Position numbers and translations under genes: made by a program. From NCBI RefSeq assembly GCF_011440395.1, contig NZ_JAAOIX010000004.1, positions 124,001 through 188,000 of the forward strand: a stretch of DNA of 64,000 nt, read 5' to 3'. The stretch is from Pseudomaricurvus alcaniphilus (GTDB taxonomy: Bacteria > Pseudomonadota > Gammaproteobacteria > Pseudomonadales > Cellvibrionaceae). Positions 17,167 to 24,941 of the stretch are shown here, in pieces; position 1 is the first letter of the stretch; each line of letters begins with the position of its first letter. The notes below the pieces were generated by a model that did not search any database, was not told where the DNA came from, and saw only the letters and a program-made list of their open reading frames with translations.

Positions 17167-17652
17167 ATGAGCCAACTTACCCATCTCGACGAACACGGCC
17201 GCGCCCATATGGTGGATGTGGGCGCCAAGGCCAGCAGCCAGCGCCAGGCCAGCGCCGAAGCCTGTATCAGCATGTTGCCCGCAACCCTCAAGCTCATTAT
17301 GGAAGGCGGTCACAAGAAGGGCGATGTCTTCGCCGTGGCCCGCATCGCCGGTATCCAGGCGGCGAAAAAATGCGCCGACCTGATCCCCCTCTGTCACCCG
17401 CTAATGCTCACCTCCATCAAGGTGGAGCTGGAGGCAGAACCGGAGCAACAGCGGGTGCGCATCACCAGCACCTGCAAACTCAACGGCCAGACCGGGGTGG
17501 AAATGGAAGCCCTGACCGCCGCCTCCGTGGCCGCACTGACGGTCTACGACATGTGCAAGGCGGTGGATAAAGGCATGGTCATCAGTCAGGTGAGGCTACT
17601 GGAAAAGACCGGCGGCAAGTCCGGGAATTATAAAGCCGAGGTAACAGCATGA
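17167..17652 (+). CDS. moaC: Cyclic pyranopterin monophosphate synthase
   Basis: The 161-residue protein carries MoaC signatures: MVDVGAK near the start, [28 protein letters not shown] in the middle, and [29 protein letters not shown]. It converts the MoaA product to cyclic pyranopterin monophosphate in molybdenum cofactor synthesis. Normal length. It opens the moaC-moaD-moaE run and overlaps moaD by four bases. moaA is not in this window. Confidence 0.96.
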   Translation: MSQLTHLDEHGRAHMVDVGAKASSQRQASAEACISMLPATLKLIMEGGHKKGDVFAVARIAGIQAAKKCADLIPLCHPLMLTSIKVELEAEPEQQRVRITSTCKLNGQTGVEMEALTAASVAALTVYDMCKAVDKGMVISQVRLLEKTGGKSGNYKAEVTA

Positions 17653-17900
17653 TCCGCATCAAGTATTTTGCCCGCCTGCGCGAAGCGGTCGGCCAGCGAG
17701 AGGAAAGCCTGCCCCTGCCCGAGTCAGTGGCCACCGTCACCGACCTGCGCGACTTTCTCGGCCGCCGCGATGAAGCCTGGCAACAGGCCATGCAAATGGG
17801 CGGCCTGCTGGTGGCGGTCAACCAGACCGTGGTGGACTGGAACCAACCCCTGAGCGGCGATGAAGAAGTGGCCTTCTTTCCCCCGGTGACCGGAGGCTAG
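17649..17900 (+). CDS. moaD: Molybdopterin synthase small subunit
   Basis: The 83-residue ubiquitin-like protein ends in FFPPVTGG, the C-terminal Gly-Gly that is thiocarboxylated to deliver sulfur. The N-terminus [18 protein letters not shown] is typical of MoaD. It overlaps moaC through ATGA, and moaE starts 9 bp after its stop, so the two molybdopterin synthase subunits are made together. Confidence 0.95.
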   Translation: MIRIKYFARLREAVGQREESLPLPESVATVTDLRDFLGRRDEAWQQAMQMGGLLVAVNQTVVDWNQPLSGDEEVAFFPPVTGG

Positions 17901-17909
17901 TGAACCTGC

Positions 17910-18359
17910 ATGATCTCAATCCAGCAGGCAGACTTCAGTCTGCAACAGGAGTACGAAGCGCTGCGGGCCGACTGCCCGACCATTGGCGCCATTGTCACCT
18001 TTACCGGCTTGATGCGCGATTTCAACCAGGGCGACGACATCCAGGGCCTGTTTCTGGAGCACTACCCGGGCATGACCGAGAAGTCACTGGCGGACATCTG
18101 CAGCCAGGCCCGCGACCGCTGGCCAGTGGAGCAGATCCGCATTATTCATCGCATCGGTGAACTGCGCCCCAGCGACCAGATTGTGTTTGTCGGCGTCTCC
18201 GGCCAACACCGGGGCGAGGCCTTCGCCGCCTGCGAGTTCATCATGGATTACCTGAAAACCCGGGCCCCCTTCTGGAAGCGGGAAATCACCCGCGAGGGCA
18301 GTCGCTGGGTAGACGCCCGGGACAGCGACACCGACGCCGCCGAGCGCTGGCAAAAATAA
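17910..18359 (+). CDS. moaE: Molybdopterin synthase catalytic subunit
   Basis: The 149-residue protein has the MoaE segments GAIVTFTGLMRDFNQGDD, LEHYPGMTEKSL, RIGELRPSDQIVFVGVSGQHRGEAF and the lysine-containing APFWKRE active-site motif. It dimerises and, with MoaD, adds dithiolene sulfurs to the pterin precursor. Its TAA stop shares its last base with the ATG of the next small membrane protein gene. Confidence 0.96.
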   Translation: MISIQQADFSLQQEYEALRADCPTIGAIVTFTGLMRDFNQGDDIQGLFLEHYPGMTEKSLADICSQARDRWPVEQIRIIHRIGELRPSDQIVFVGVSGQHRGEAFAACEFIMDYLKTRAPFWKREITREGSRWVDARDSDTDAAERWQK

Positions 18360-18628
18360 TGGCGACGAATCGCTGGCTGGTGTTCCTGAAACAACATTAC
18401 ACTGCGCCACTGGAGCTGAGTTTCAAACAATTCAAACTCGGCGCCATGCTGTTCTTTTTCGGCGGCGTACTGATCTATATTGCCGGCACCACCCTGCCCC
18501 CCTCCACCCGCCAGGAGATCCTGTTGCTGGCCGGACTGGTCATCGGCGGCTTCGGTTTTCTTATCGCCATGATGGCCCAGCTAAGGATGCTGATCAGCCG
18601 CCTGCTGCGCTTTTTTATCGACCCCTGA
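18359..18628 (+). CDS. Small two-helix membrane protein coupled to moaE
   Basis: The 89-residue product has two membrane segments (KLGAMLFFFGGVLIYIAGTT and ILLLAGLVIGGFGFLIAMMA), a short basic N-terminus and a basic C-terminal amphipathic stretch. I recognise no family. The ATG overlaps the moaE stop by one base (TAATG), which argues that it is translated and co-expressed with moaCDE. A role in molybdenum cofactor synthesis is not implied by its sequence. Confidence 0.75.
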   Translation: MATNRWLVFLKQHYTAPLELSFKQFKLGAMLFFFGGVLIYIAGTTLPPSTRQEILLLAGLVIGGFGFLIAMMAQLRMLISRLLRFFIDP

Positions 18629-18639
18629 TTTTTTGGCCA

Positions 18640-18785
18640 CGCAGCTTGTGGCTGTAATATTTCTGGCAGTGCTGTTTCTGGCTGTAGAGTTTTTGCAAAC
18701 AGATTTTTTGCAAACAGATTTTTGCAAACATCGCCTCTGGCAACACAGCTGCTGGAAACACAGCCCCTGGCAACACAGCTTCTCA
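18640..18785. repeat. Degenerate 12-15 bp repeats in a convergent gap
   Basis: Three blocks follow one another: TTTCTGGCAGTGCTG / TTTCTGGCTGTAGAG, then TTTTTGCAAACAGA three times, then CTGCTGGAAACACAG / CCCCTGGCAACACAG. They occupy the gap between the small membrane protein gene and the convergent DUF2254 gene. Confidence 0.85.
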
Positions 18786-18816
18786 CGCCGCCGCACCTGA
18801 TTGCCGACCTGCAGCC

Positions 18817-20079
18817 TCAGCTGGTTTGCAACCGCTGCGCCAATTGGCGCAAACGCGCTTTGTCGGACTCCAGCTGCAGCGCCGCCTCGGCGTACTGCAG
18901 CGCTTGCGCCGAACAGCGCCGGGCCTGGACCCGAAAACGCTGCGGATCATTTTCCGCCAGCGCCAACAGGGCTTTTTGCAAACGCACTTGCACTTCAACC
19001 AGGCCCGCACCGTCCCGGGCAATGGGTAAAAATGCATCGTCAAAGAAATCCGCCAAGGCAACCGTCGCCACTTGCAGGTTGGTGTGCACCGGTGCCTCCT
19101 CGCAAGTCTCGGGACCGGTTGCGCTGCACACCAGCAACAGGCGCATCATCCGGTTGATCACATCGATCGCCGTACCGGCATCGTTGACCCCCGGCGACAG
19201 GGCGCGCGAAGCAATTTCTGCCAGTACGGAAAAACCAAAACGGGGATCCTGGTCGAAAGAGCGCTCCACATCGATACTAAAGGCGTCGCGAATACGGCTG
19301 TTTAACTGCTCATCCTCCGGCCCCTGATACCAGGCCAGCGGTCGGCTCGGGTGCACCAGGGTTCCCGGTATTGCCAACACGCCGATTTCCCTGTCCGCCG
19401 CAGCGCCACATTCGGACAGGGCGCTGGTGTCGACATGCTGCACATAGCCCGATTCCTGGGTACACACCACATTGGCATCAACCGGCAGGAACTGCGGGCT
19501 TGCCATGGGCCTGCCGCCCAACGCCGGACAGCGGATGCGATCCACCAGCGCCGCGCGCACCTTGTCTTCCACCTGGCCGGTGGTACGCCCGACGCGACCG
19601 AGACCAGACAGGTGTTCGATCCAGCGCAACAGGGTGACCACAATCGAGAAGATTACCACCAGGGTGGCAACAAAGAGAATAAAGCGGCCGACCTCGGTGT
19701 AGAGGTCGGTACTCAGGGCGATAATACCCACCAGGCTGAAGAGGAAAGAGCCGAGAAAGGTGGCCAGGGTGTTCTGGGTGGTTGGGTCCTGCTTGATCAG
19801 CTTGGTCGCTCGCGGCGTCACTCCGGAGCTGGCGGCACTGTAGGCGGAGACCATAACGCTGAGTGAAAAGATGGTCACGGTGAGCATACTGGTGGCGAGG
19901 ATACTGAGGATCTCGCCCACCGCTTCGCTGCCGACATTGAACGGCAGGGGCTCCTCGATCAGCGATTGCACCGGAATCGCCACCAGCGCCACCACGCCCC
20001 CCAGCACCCCCACCAGGCTCGCCCGCAACCACAGGCTGCGGATCAACCGGTTATAAGACCACTCCAATTTGGACAGCAT
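18817..20079 (-). CDS. DUF2254 inner-membrane protein
   Basis: The 420-residue protein has four N-terminal membrane segments (for example LVGVLGGVVALVAIPV, MLTVTIFSLSVMVSAYSAAS, FLGSFLFSLVGIIAL and FILFVATLVVIFSIVV), followed by a soluble domain with the DUF2254 features ALSPGVNDAGTAIDVINRM and FGFSVLAEIASRAL. The function of the family is unknown. I place the start at 20079 because AAGGAGGTTGG lies immediately upstream and the family begins at MLSKLEWSYN. A longer in-frame reading to 20169 has no such site. Confidence 0.88.
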   Translation of the reverse strand: MLSKLEWSYNRLIRSLWLRASLVGVLGGVVALVAIPVQSLIEEPLPFNVGSEAVGEILSILATSMLTVTIFSLSVMVSAYSAASSGVTPRATKLIKQDPTTQNTLATFLGSFLFSLVGIIALSTDLYTEVGRFILFVATLVVIFSIVVTLLRWIEHLSGLGRVGRTTGQVEDKVRAALVDRIRCPALGGRPMASPQFLPVDANVVCTQESGYVQHVDTSALSECGAAADREIGVLAIPGTLVHPSRPLAWYQGPEDEQLNSRIRDAFSIDVERSFDQDPRFGFSVLAEIASRALSPGVNDAGTAIDVINRMMRLLLVCSATGPETCEEAPVHTNLQVATVALADFFDDAFLPIARDGAGLVEVQVRLQKALLALAENDPQRFRVQARRCSAQALQYAEAALQLESDKARLRQLAQRLQTS

Positions 20080-20410
20080 CCAACCTCCTTCTCGATCGGT
20101 CGACGCCTGCAGAGTGCAGGTGTTTACCCAGCCGCCGCACAGCGAGCGCAATTTCGATCTGCGCGGCAAACACTGTAACAGTCCGCTGTCACTGCGGGCA
20201 AACCCTGGCTCCGCTTTAACGACAATGTTTACAACGACCGACTACTGAGGAGGGTGGCTATTGACTCATACTGCTATTGAGGAAATTGCTATTGAGCTAG
20301 ATGGCTATTGAGCTAGATGGCTATTGAGGTAGACGGCTATTGAGGTAGATGCCGGTTGATGAGACTGGCGCCGCTGCGGGTGAGCCCCGCAGAGCTCACC
20401 CACAGCAGAA
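20080..20410. other. Gap between DUF2254 gene and the Agl/Glt-like cluster
   Basis: 331 bp between two minus-strand genes. The left part should carry the DUF2254 promoter. The right part is the 15-16 bp repeat at 20258-20352. No gene or clear terminator seen. Confidence 0.5.
20258..20352. repeat. 15-16 bp tandem repeat, five copies
   Basis: GCTATTGAGCTAGATG and variants begin at 20273, 20288, 20304, 20320 and 20336. It lies about 60 bp beyond the stop of the AgmX-like gene. The 16-bp period is not a multiple of three, unlike the coding repeats nearby. Confidence 0.92.
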
Positions 20411-21364
20411 TCAGTAAGGCAGGAAATCAAAGGTGTAGTTGAGGGTGGTGCGAATCACGTTCTGTACACCGAACTGCACCAGGCGAATACGGGCCAGCAG
20501 TTTTTGCTCCAGCGCCGCATCCTTTAACTCACTGGAGATCAGCGTTACCGCCGACAATTTGCCGGACGGCTCGATCACCATTTTAATCACCAGCTTACCC
20601 TGCAGCGCCGGGTTGCTGCGCAGGGCGCGGTTGTAGATGGAGAAAATGGCGCCCTGGTTGCGATCCATGGTTTTACGAATCTCTTCCTCGCTGCGACCGG
20701 AGGCGTTATTGGCCGGGTCGCCGGGGCGAGGACTGGTGCCGCTGGCACTGGCCAGTTTGCTCTCCACCCGGGTGGTTTCCCGACCGGACAGGGCCACACC
20801 GCCCACATCCCGGCTCAGCGCGGCGGTGTTGATGCCGCCACTGGTGGTCTGCGCCTGGCTGCTAATCACGGCTCGATCGAGCTGGCGTGCTTTGGCCGCG
20901 CCCTGGGTGAGATGAGCGCCTTGCATTTTGCTCATATCGAGACTGTCACGCATGGACTGCAAGTCATCCTGGAACTGCATCAATCCGCTTTTGGCCGCCT
21001 TGTCCCTGGCGCTCTCGATAATTTTCGGCGTCGGTTTGACCTGCTCCACCACCTTCGGCCTGGGCTTGGGTTTGGGTGGGACTTTCGGCGTCGGCGGTTC
21101 CGGCAGGGGCTGGGGCTTTTCCAGCTTCGGCTCGGGCAACTGTTTGGCTTCGATCACAACCTGGGTCAGGGTCGGCGGCGGTTTGACCGCCGCCTCGCGC
21201 AATACCTCTGGCAGCTGCACAAAGGGTAAGCCAACGCCCAGCACTGCCAACAGCAACAGCGTGCCGCCCAGCAGTCGATAAAAGCGCCGGTCGTCGCCAC
21301 TGCTGGCCGACCAGGCCAACTGCGGTTCGGGGGAATAGAGATAGGCTGCCGCTGTCACTCTCAA
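20411..21364 (-). CDS. AgmX/PglI C-terminal domain, TonB-like energy transducer
   Basis: The 317-residue protein has one N-terminal membrane anchor (LLGGTLLLLAVLGVGLPFV), a long proline/lysine-rich periplasmic stretch (residues about 65-115), and a C-terminal TonB-like domain. That domain begins at RSEEEIRKTMDRNQGAIFSIYNRALRSNPALQGKLVIKM and ends FDFLPY. This is the AgmX/PglI C-terminal family known from Myxococcus gliding proteins. By analogy it carries force from the ExbB/ExbD motor across the periplasm. It is the last gene of the cluster and overlaps the preceding exbD by four bases. Confidence 0.9.
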   Translation of the reverse strand: MRVTAAAYLYSPEPQLAWSASSGDDRRFYRLLGGTLLLLAVLGVGLPFVQLPEVLREAAVKPPPTLTQVVIEAKQLPEPKLEKPQPLPEPPTPKVPPKPKPRPKVVEQVKPTPKIIESARDKAAKSGLMQFQDDLQSMRDSLDMSKMQGAHLTQGAAKARQLDRAVISSQAQTTSGGINTAALSRDVGGVALSGRETTRVESKLASASGTSPRPGDPANNASGRSEEEIRKTMDRNQGAIFSIYNRALRSNPALQGKLVIKMVIEPSGKLSAVTLISSELKDAALEQKLLARIRLVQFGVQNVIRTTLNYTFDFLPY

Positions 21365-21900
21365 CCTCCCGCCACAGTTGGCACAGCATCACCATACAGC
21401 GCCGCACTGGCGACTTTGGTGACGGCGAGGGAAATATTGCGATAGTCCGCCGCGGCGCATGTGGTCATGACTTTCTTCAATAGTGCGTAGGGTACCGCCT
21501 CATCCCCCATGATCGTCACCGCCTGCTCCCTGGCAGCTCCTGCCGCCGCAGATTTTGGCAGCAGCGCTGCCCGCGCTTGCAAGGCCCGACTCAGGCCGGC
21601 AATGGTGGGCTCGTCCCGATCCAGCACGTCGGCGACCCTGGCCACCACCTCGCCCTCGATCATCAATTCCTCGGCATTGACCATCACCACCAGGGTGGCG
21701 CCGGGCTTTTGCGCCGCCACCGACTCCGGCAAGGTAATGGACTTGTGATTTTGCAAGACTTCCACTTCGCCGGTATTCATCAGCAAAAAGAAAACAATGA
21801 TGGTAAAGATATCCATCAGCGACACCAGGTTGAGCTTGGCCCGCTGGGCGTGACGGCGATGCTGTTTGGCCATGCGGCGCGCGCGCAGGGATTGCTTCAT
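21361..21900 (-). CDS. ExbD/TolR-type motor subunit (aspartate-bearing)
   Basis: The 179-residue protein has a basic N-terminus, one membrane helix LVSLMDIFTIIVFFLLMNTG with the conserved aspartate expected to carry protons, and a periplasmic domain (ITLPES, then AVTIMGDEAVPYALLKKVMTTC). It should pair with the ExbB-like channel encoded two genes upstream and with the other ExbD paralogue. It overlaps both neighbours by four bases, so the motor subunits are translationally coupled. Confidence 0.92.
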   Translation of the reverse strand: MKQSLRARRMAKQHRRHAQRAKLNLVSLMDIFTIIVFFLLMNTGEVEVLQNHKSITLPESVAAQKPGATLVVMVNAEELMIEGEVVARVADVLDRDEPTIAGLSRALQARAALLPKSAAAGAAREQAVTIMGDEAVPYALLKKVMTTCAAADYRNISLAVTKVASAALYGDAVPTVAGG

Positions 21901-22601
21901 TGCCCGCCCCCCGCGCTCGCCAGAGTGCCCACAGCCGCCAAAGTGCCCACAGCCGCCAAAGTGCCCACAGCCGCCAAAGTGTCTGCAGCCGCCAGAGTGT
22001 CTACACCCAGGGGCGCATCACCGAGAGAAATCTCCGGAAACAACTCGGCGTCCACCACCGAGGTTGCCACCACCGCTTTGTAGGAGCGCACTGTGTCCAT
22101 AACACTGACGATGGTTTGGTAATCGGTGCTGGGTTGGGACAGGATGCTGATGTCCCGTCGCCTGATGTCCCTGTCCCGCAGTTGCCGCTTTACCTGTTGC
22201 AAAACCTGCGACAGCAACTGCAAGTCGTAGCCCCGCTCCGCAGGAGAAATGCCAGCCCCGGTGGCGCTGCCAGATCCTGCAGTTACATCAGGACTTGCCG
22301 TTAAATCAGCCCCTGCCGTTGTGGCAGTTGCGGCCAGGCGTTCGATGCGTTTAAGGCGCACACCGACAGGATAATTGACGTCGATATAGTCGGCGTGAAT
22401 CACCAGCTCCAGCCGTGCATGGTCCGGATCTGCCGCCTGGGCCGAACTGGCCACATCCGGCAGTTTCAAGTCCAGCACGGTAATTTGCGAGAACACCATG
22501 CTCATCAACAGCACCGGCACCAGCACAATCATCAGGTTCATAAATGAGGTGATATCGAGATCCGCCTCCTGCTGCCGGAATTTCCTGCCACGCTGCATCA
22601 T
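21897..22601 (-). CDS. ExbD/TolR-type motor subunit (asparagine in the helix, repeat tail)
   Basis: The 234-residue protein starts MMQRGRKFRQQEADLDITSFMNLMIVLVPVLLMSMVF. The position of the proton-carrying aspartate seen in canonical ExbD (M-D) is asparagine (M-N) here. An aspartate lies just before the helix in DLDITSF. The periplasmic domain is interrupted by an Ala/Thr-rich stretch (residues about 95-120). The C-terminus is a hexapeptide array ending TLAAVG-TLAAVG-TLAAVG-TLASAGGGQ, encoded by 18-bp repeats. The tail is not a family feature. Confidence 0.9.
   Translation of the reverse strand: MMQRGRKFRQQEADLDITSFMNLMIVLVPVLLMSMVFSQITVLDLKLPDVASSAQAADPDHARLELVIHADYIDVNYPVGVRLKRIERLAATATTAGADLTASPDVTAGSGSATGAGISPAERGYDLQLLSQVLQQVKRQLRDRDIRRRDISILSQPSTDYQTIVSVMDTVRSYKAVVATSVVDAELFPEISLGDAPLGVDTLAAADTLAAVGTLAAVGTLAAVGTLASAGGGQ
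21925..22014 (-). repeat. 18-bp tandem repeat at the 3' end of an exbD gene, five copies
   Basis: On the plus strand GTGCCCACAGCCGCCAAA begins at 21925 (one difference), 21943 and 21961, with GTGTCTGCAGCCGCCAGA variants at 21979 and 21997. Read on the minus strand it encodes TLAAVG and related hexapeptides at the ExbD C-terminus. Confidence 0.95.
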
Positions 22602-22649
22602 ATCTTCAGTCCCTGCCGCTGCTCCAATCCGCTAAAACCCTGTGCAATC

Positions 22650-23312
22650 TCAAGCCGCATCATTGGCCCGGGTGCGGCTGGCGCTGTGGCCAGAAATCAG
22701 GTTCAGTACCTTGACGCCGGCCATTTCCAGGCTGTCGACAATCTCGTTGGTTTTGGTTTGCAACATGGAGTGAAACAACAGCAGCGGAATCGCCGCAATC
22801 AGGCCAAAGGCAGTGGTATTCATCGCCACCGAGATGCTCTGCGACAACAGCGTGGCTTTCTCGGTGGGGTCGGCGTTGGCAACAGCGGTAAACGCTGCAA
22901 TCAGGCCGATAATCGTGCCCAGCAAACCCAGCAGGGTGGAAATATTGGCCAGGGTCGCCAGGTAGGCGGTGCGTTTTTCCAGCCGCGGGATGGACTCCAG
23001 CACCCCCTCTTCCATGGCCAGCTCCACATCCTCGCGGCGCGGACTGGTGGCCATGCGCGCCACACCGGCGGTGACGATGCGAGCAATCGGCGAGGCGGTA
23101 CCGTTACCGAACTCCAGCACCGACTTGTAGTCCTTTTGCTGCAACATGGGCAGCAGTCGATTGAACGCCGAGCGGTTGCTCATCCGGGCGTGGGTGAGGA
23201 ACAACCAGCGCTCTATCACCACCGCGATGCCAACGGCCAGCACAATAGCGATGGGATACATAAACGGGCCGCCATCCTGAAAAAATCCAATCAATGTGTG
23301 CAAAAAATCCAT
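22650..23312 (-). CDS. MotA/TolQ/ExbB proton-channel protein
   Basis: The 220-residue protein has an N-terminal helix (GGPFMYPIAIVLAVGIAVVIERW), a cytoplasmic loop, and two helices in LATLANISTLLGLLGTIIGLIAAF and ISVAMNTTAFGLIAAIPLLLFHSML. This is the ExbB/TolQ topology with the conserved threonine-containing motif. It should form the pentameric channel for the two ExbD-type subunits encoded 48 bp downstream. The genomic company (two ExbD plus AgmX) resembles Myxococcus AglR with AglQ/AglS rather than TonB or Tol systems. Confidence 0.93.
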   Translation of the reverse strand: MDFLHTLIGFFQDGGPFMYPIAIVLAVGIAVVIERWLFLTHARMSNRSAFNRLLPMLQQKDYKSVLEFGNGTASPIARIVTAGVARMATSPRREDVELAMEEGVLESIPRLEKRTAYLATLANISTLLGLLGTIIGLIAAFTAVANADPTEKATLLSQSISVAMNTTAFGLIAAIPLLLFHSMLQTKTNEIVDSLEMAGVKVLNLISGHSASRTRANDAA

Positions 23313-23508
23313 AGGGTTGTTGTCCTCAAAATCCAGGTAAATAACGAACTGACACCTACAGGTTTATCAGCCGCAGCCAATTGTGCAAGTCGGTGGCAGA
23401 GGTTATCCAAAGAAGTGTGTACTGTGCCGCGTTTTCGCGGAAAATTCCGGCTAAAACCGGCCAGGACTGGCGCCGCCACAGTGTTTTATTGGCGCGCTTC
23501 CAAAGCGA

Positions 23509-23841
23509 TCAATCATCGCTGCTGGTGGCCTGTTGCAGCTGTCCCCGATAGTGCAGTTCGCGCACCAGTTCACTGCGCTCCACGTGTTCGAACAGGGCTG
23601 ACAACTGACTGTTGAGTGGCAATTGCAGGTTGGCGCTGGAACCGGGGGATTTCCAGGGGATGATGTACAGCACCTTGGGTTGCTCCTGGTTACCGGTCAC
23701 CCGGGACTGCAATTTGATGGTCTCCTCTGCCGCAACCGCTGGCGCCGGAGCCAGCAGGTACAACAGCAATAACCCCAGGCCAGTGACGCCAGCCAAACTG
23801 CGCAGGCGTCGCACCTGCCGCTGCAGCGCCGGGCGGATCAT
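23509..23841 (-). CDS. Small exported protein of the Agl/Glt-like cluster
   Basis: From the ATG at 23841 the product has 110 residues: a signal peptide (MIRPALQRQVRRLRSLAG then LGLLLLYLLAPAPAVAAEE) and a periplasmic remainder containing PKVLYIIPWKSP and LSALFEHVERSELVRELHYRG. I know no family. The frame is open further upstream to 24000, but that part is repeat-derived (KLNSAKLNRQAM), so I prefer the start just before the signal peptide. Position between the TPR lipoprotein and exbB genes suggests a part of the same machine. Confidence 0.7.
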   Translation of the reverse strand: MIRPALQRQVRRLRSLAGVTGLGLLLLYLLAPAPAVAAEETIKLQSRVTGNQEQPKVLYIIPWKSPGSSANLQLPLNSQLSALFEHVERSELVRELHYRGQLQQATSSDD

Positions 23842-23845
23842 TGCC

Positions 23846-24060
23846 TGGCGGTTTAACTTTGCGCTGTTTAACTTTGCGTAGTTTATCGTTTGGCGGTTCA
23901 TCTTTTCGCTGCTTGTCTTTTCGCTGTTTGTCTTTGGGGATGGCATTGCCTGCCGGTTTATTTCCATGCCCGCTTGCTCAATGTTCGCTTGCCTGTGCAT
24001 TGCTCGCCTGCCCTCTTAGCGCTCACTTTTTAGCGCTGGCCTGTTCGCTCGCAGCCGGTT
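23846..24060. repeat. Degenerate 15-bp and longer repeats between cluster genes
   Basis: GTTTAACTTTGCGCT / GTTTAACTTTGCGTA opens the block, followed by TCTTTTCGCTGCTTG / TCTTTTCGCTGTTTG and looser CGCTTGCTCAATGTT / CGCTTGCCTGTGCAT motifs. It fills the gap between the small exported protein gene and the TPR lipoprotein gene and is open in one minus-strand frame. Confidence 0.75.
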
Positions 24061-24076
24061 GCCGCCGCGGGCACTG

Positions 24077-24799
24077 TCAATGGGACGCTACGTCCAGATC
24101 CTTTACCCGGCGCTGCAAATCGACTACCCAAGCCTGTACTTCGGCATCCTCGCCGGCCTGCAAAAGTAAGTACTGTTGATAGTGGTGCAGCGCCGCGGGC
24201 AATTGGCCGAGATAGACTTCATACAGTATGCCCAGGTTGCGATGACTGGCCGCGTGCTGCGGCCAGATCGCCAGGGCCGCCTGGTAGTCTGCCTGGGCCG
24301 CGGTGAAATCCCCTTGCTGGCGCTTCAGAATCGCCAGCTGGTTGTAAGCTTCGAGGTTGTTCGGGTTGACCGCCAGCGCCTGTTGCAGGGCCGCTGCGGC
24401 CTGCTGGTTGCGCTCGCTATCGCGGTACAGCAGGCCGAGGTTCAACCACGGGCCGGACAGCTGCGGGTAAGCTTGGGTGAGTTGCAACAGGCGGGCTTCT
24501 GCCAGCTGATAATCTTTTCCCCGCAGGGCCTGCAGCGCCGCGGCAAACTCGGCTCTGGCCGCCGCTGGAACTGCCGGAGGGTCGAGCAGATAGGGATTGG
24601 CGCTGGGCTCCAGCCCAGACGCAGCCACTGCACCGTCCTCAGCGCCAGCGCTGCGGTCGGGACCCTCCCCGGCCGGCACAAAGCTGATGCCCGGCACCAG
24701 ACCCTGCACTACGCCCGGCACTACACTGCAGCCGCCCAAAAAACCGACCAGCGCCAGGGCGCCGAGTGTTGAGCGCCAGCCACAAGCAACCGAGCGCAT
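24077..24799 (-). CDS. TPR lipoprotein of the Agl/Glt-like cluster
   Basis: From the ATG at 24799 the product has 240 residues. A lipoprotein signal (TLGALALVGFLGGCSVVPG) is followed by TPR units: EFAAALQALRGKDYQLAEARLLQLTQAYP, WLNLGLLYRDSERNQQAAAALQQALAVNP, AYNQLAILKRQQGDFTAAQADYQAALAIWP and SHRNLGILYEVY. It should be anchored in the outer membrane or held in the envelope as an assembly scaffold. Several Glt proteins of Myxococcus are TPR proteins as well, but orthology cannot be claimed by eye. Confidence 0.85.
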   Translation of the reverse strand: MRSVACGWRSTLGALALVGFLGGCSVVPGVVQGLVPGISFVPAGEGPDRSAGAEDGAVAASGLEPSANPYLLDPPAVPAAARAEFAAALQALRGKDYQLAEARLLQLTQAYPQLSGPWLNLGLLYRDSERNQQAAAALQQALAVNPNNLEAYNQLAILKRQQGDFTAAQADYQAALAIWPQHAASHRNLGILYEVYLGQLPAALHHYQQYLLLQAGEDAEVQAWVVDLQRRVKDLDVASH

Positions 24800-24828
24800 G
24801 CAACAAAAAGTCAGTCGCCGGCCAGGCC

Positions 24829-24890
24829 ATGACAATCGCCAGCTTGGCCGTGACAATCGCCAGCTTGGCAGTGACAACAGCAATCTACGA
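24829..24890. repeat. 21-bp tandem repeat upstream of a TPR lipoprotein gene
   Basis: CATGACAATCGCCAGCTTGG, CGTGACAATCGCCAGCTTGG and CAGTGACAACAGCAA follow each other. It lies just upstream of the ATG at 24799 in the spacer to the larger TPR gene. Confidence 0.85.
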
Positions 24891-24941
24891 ATAGCCGATC
24901 GCCGGCGATCGAAGACGCCACCAGCGGCTAAACCACGACAA

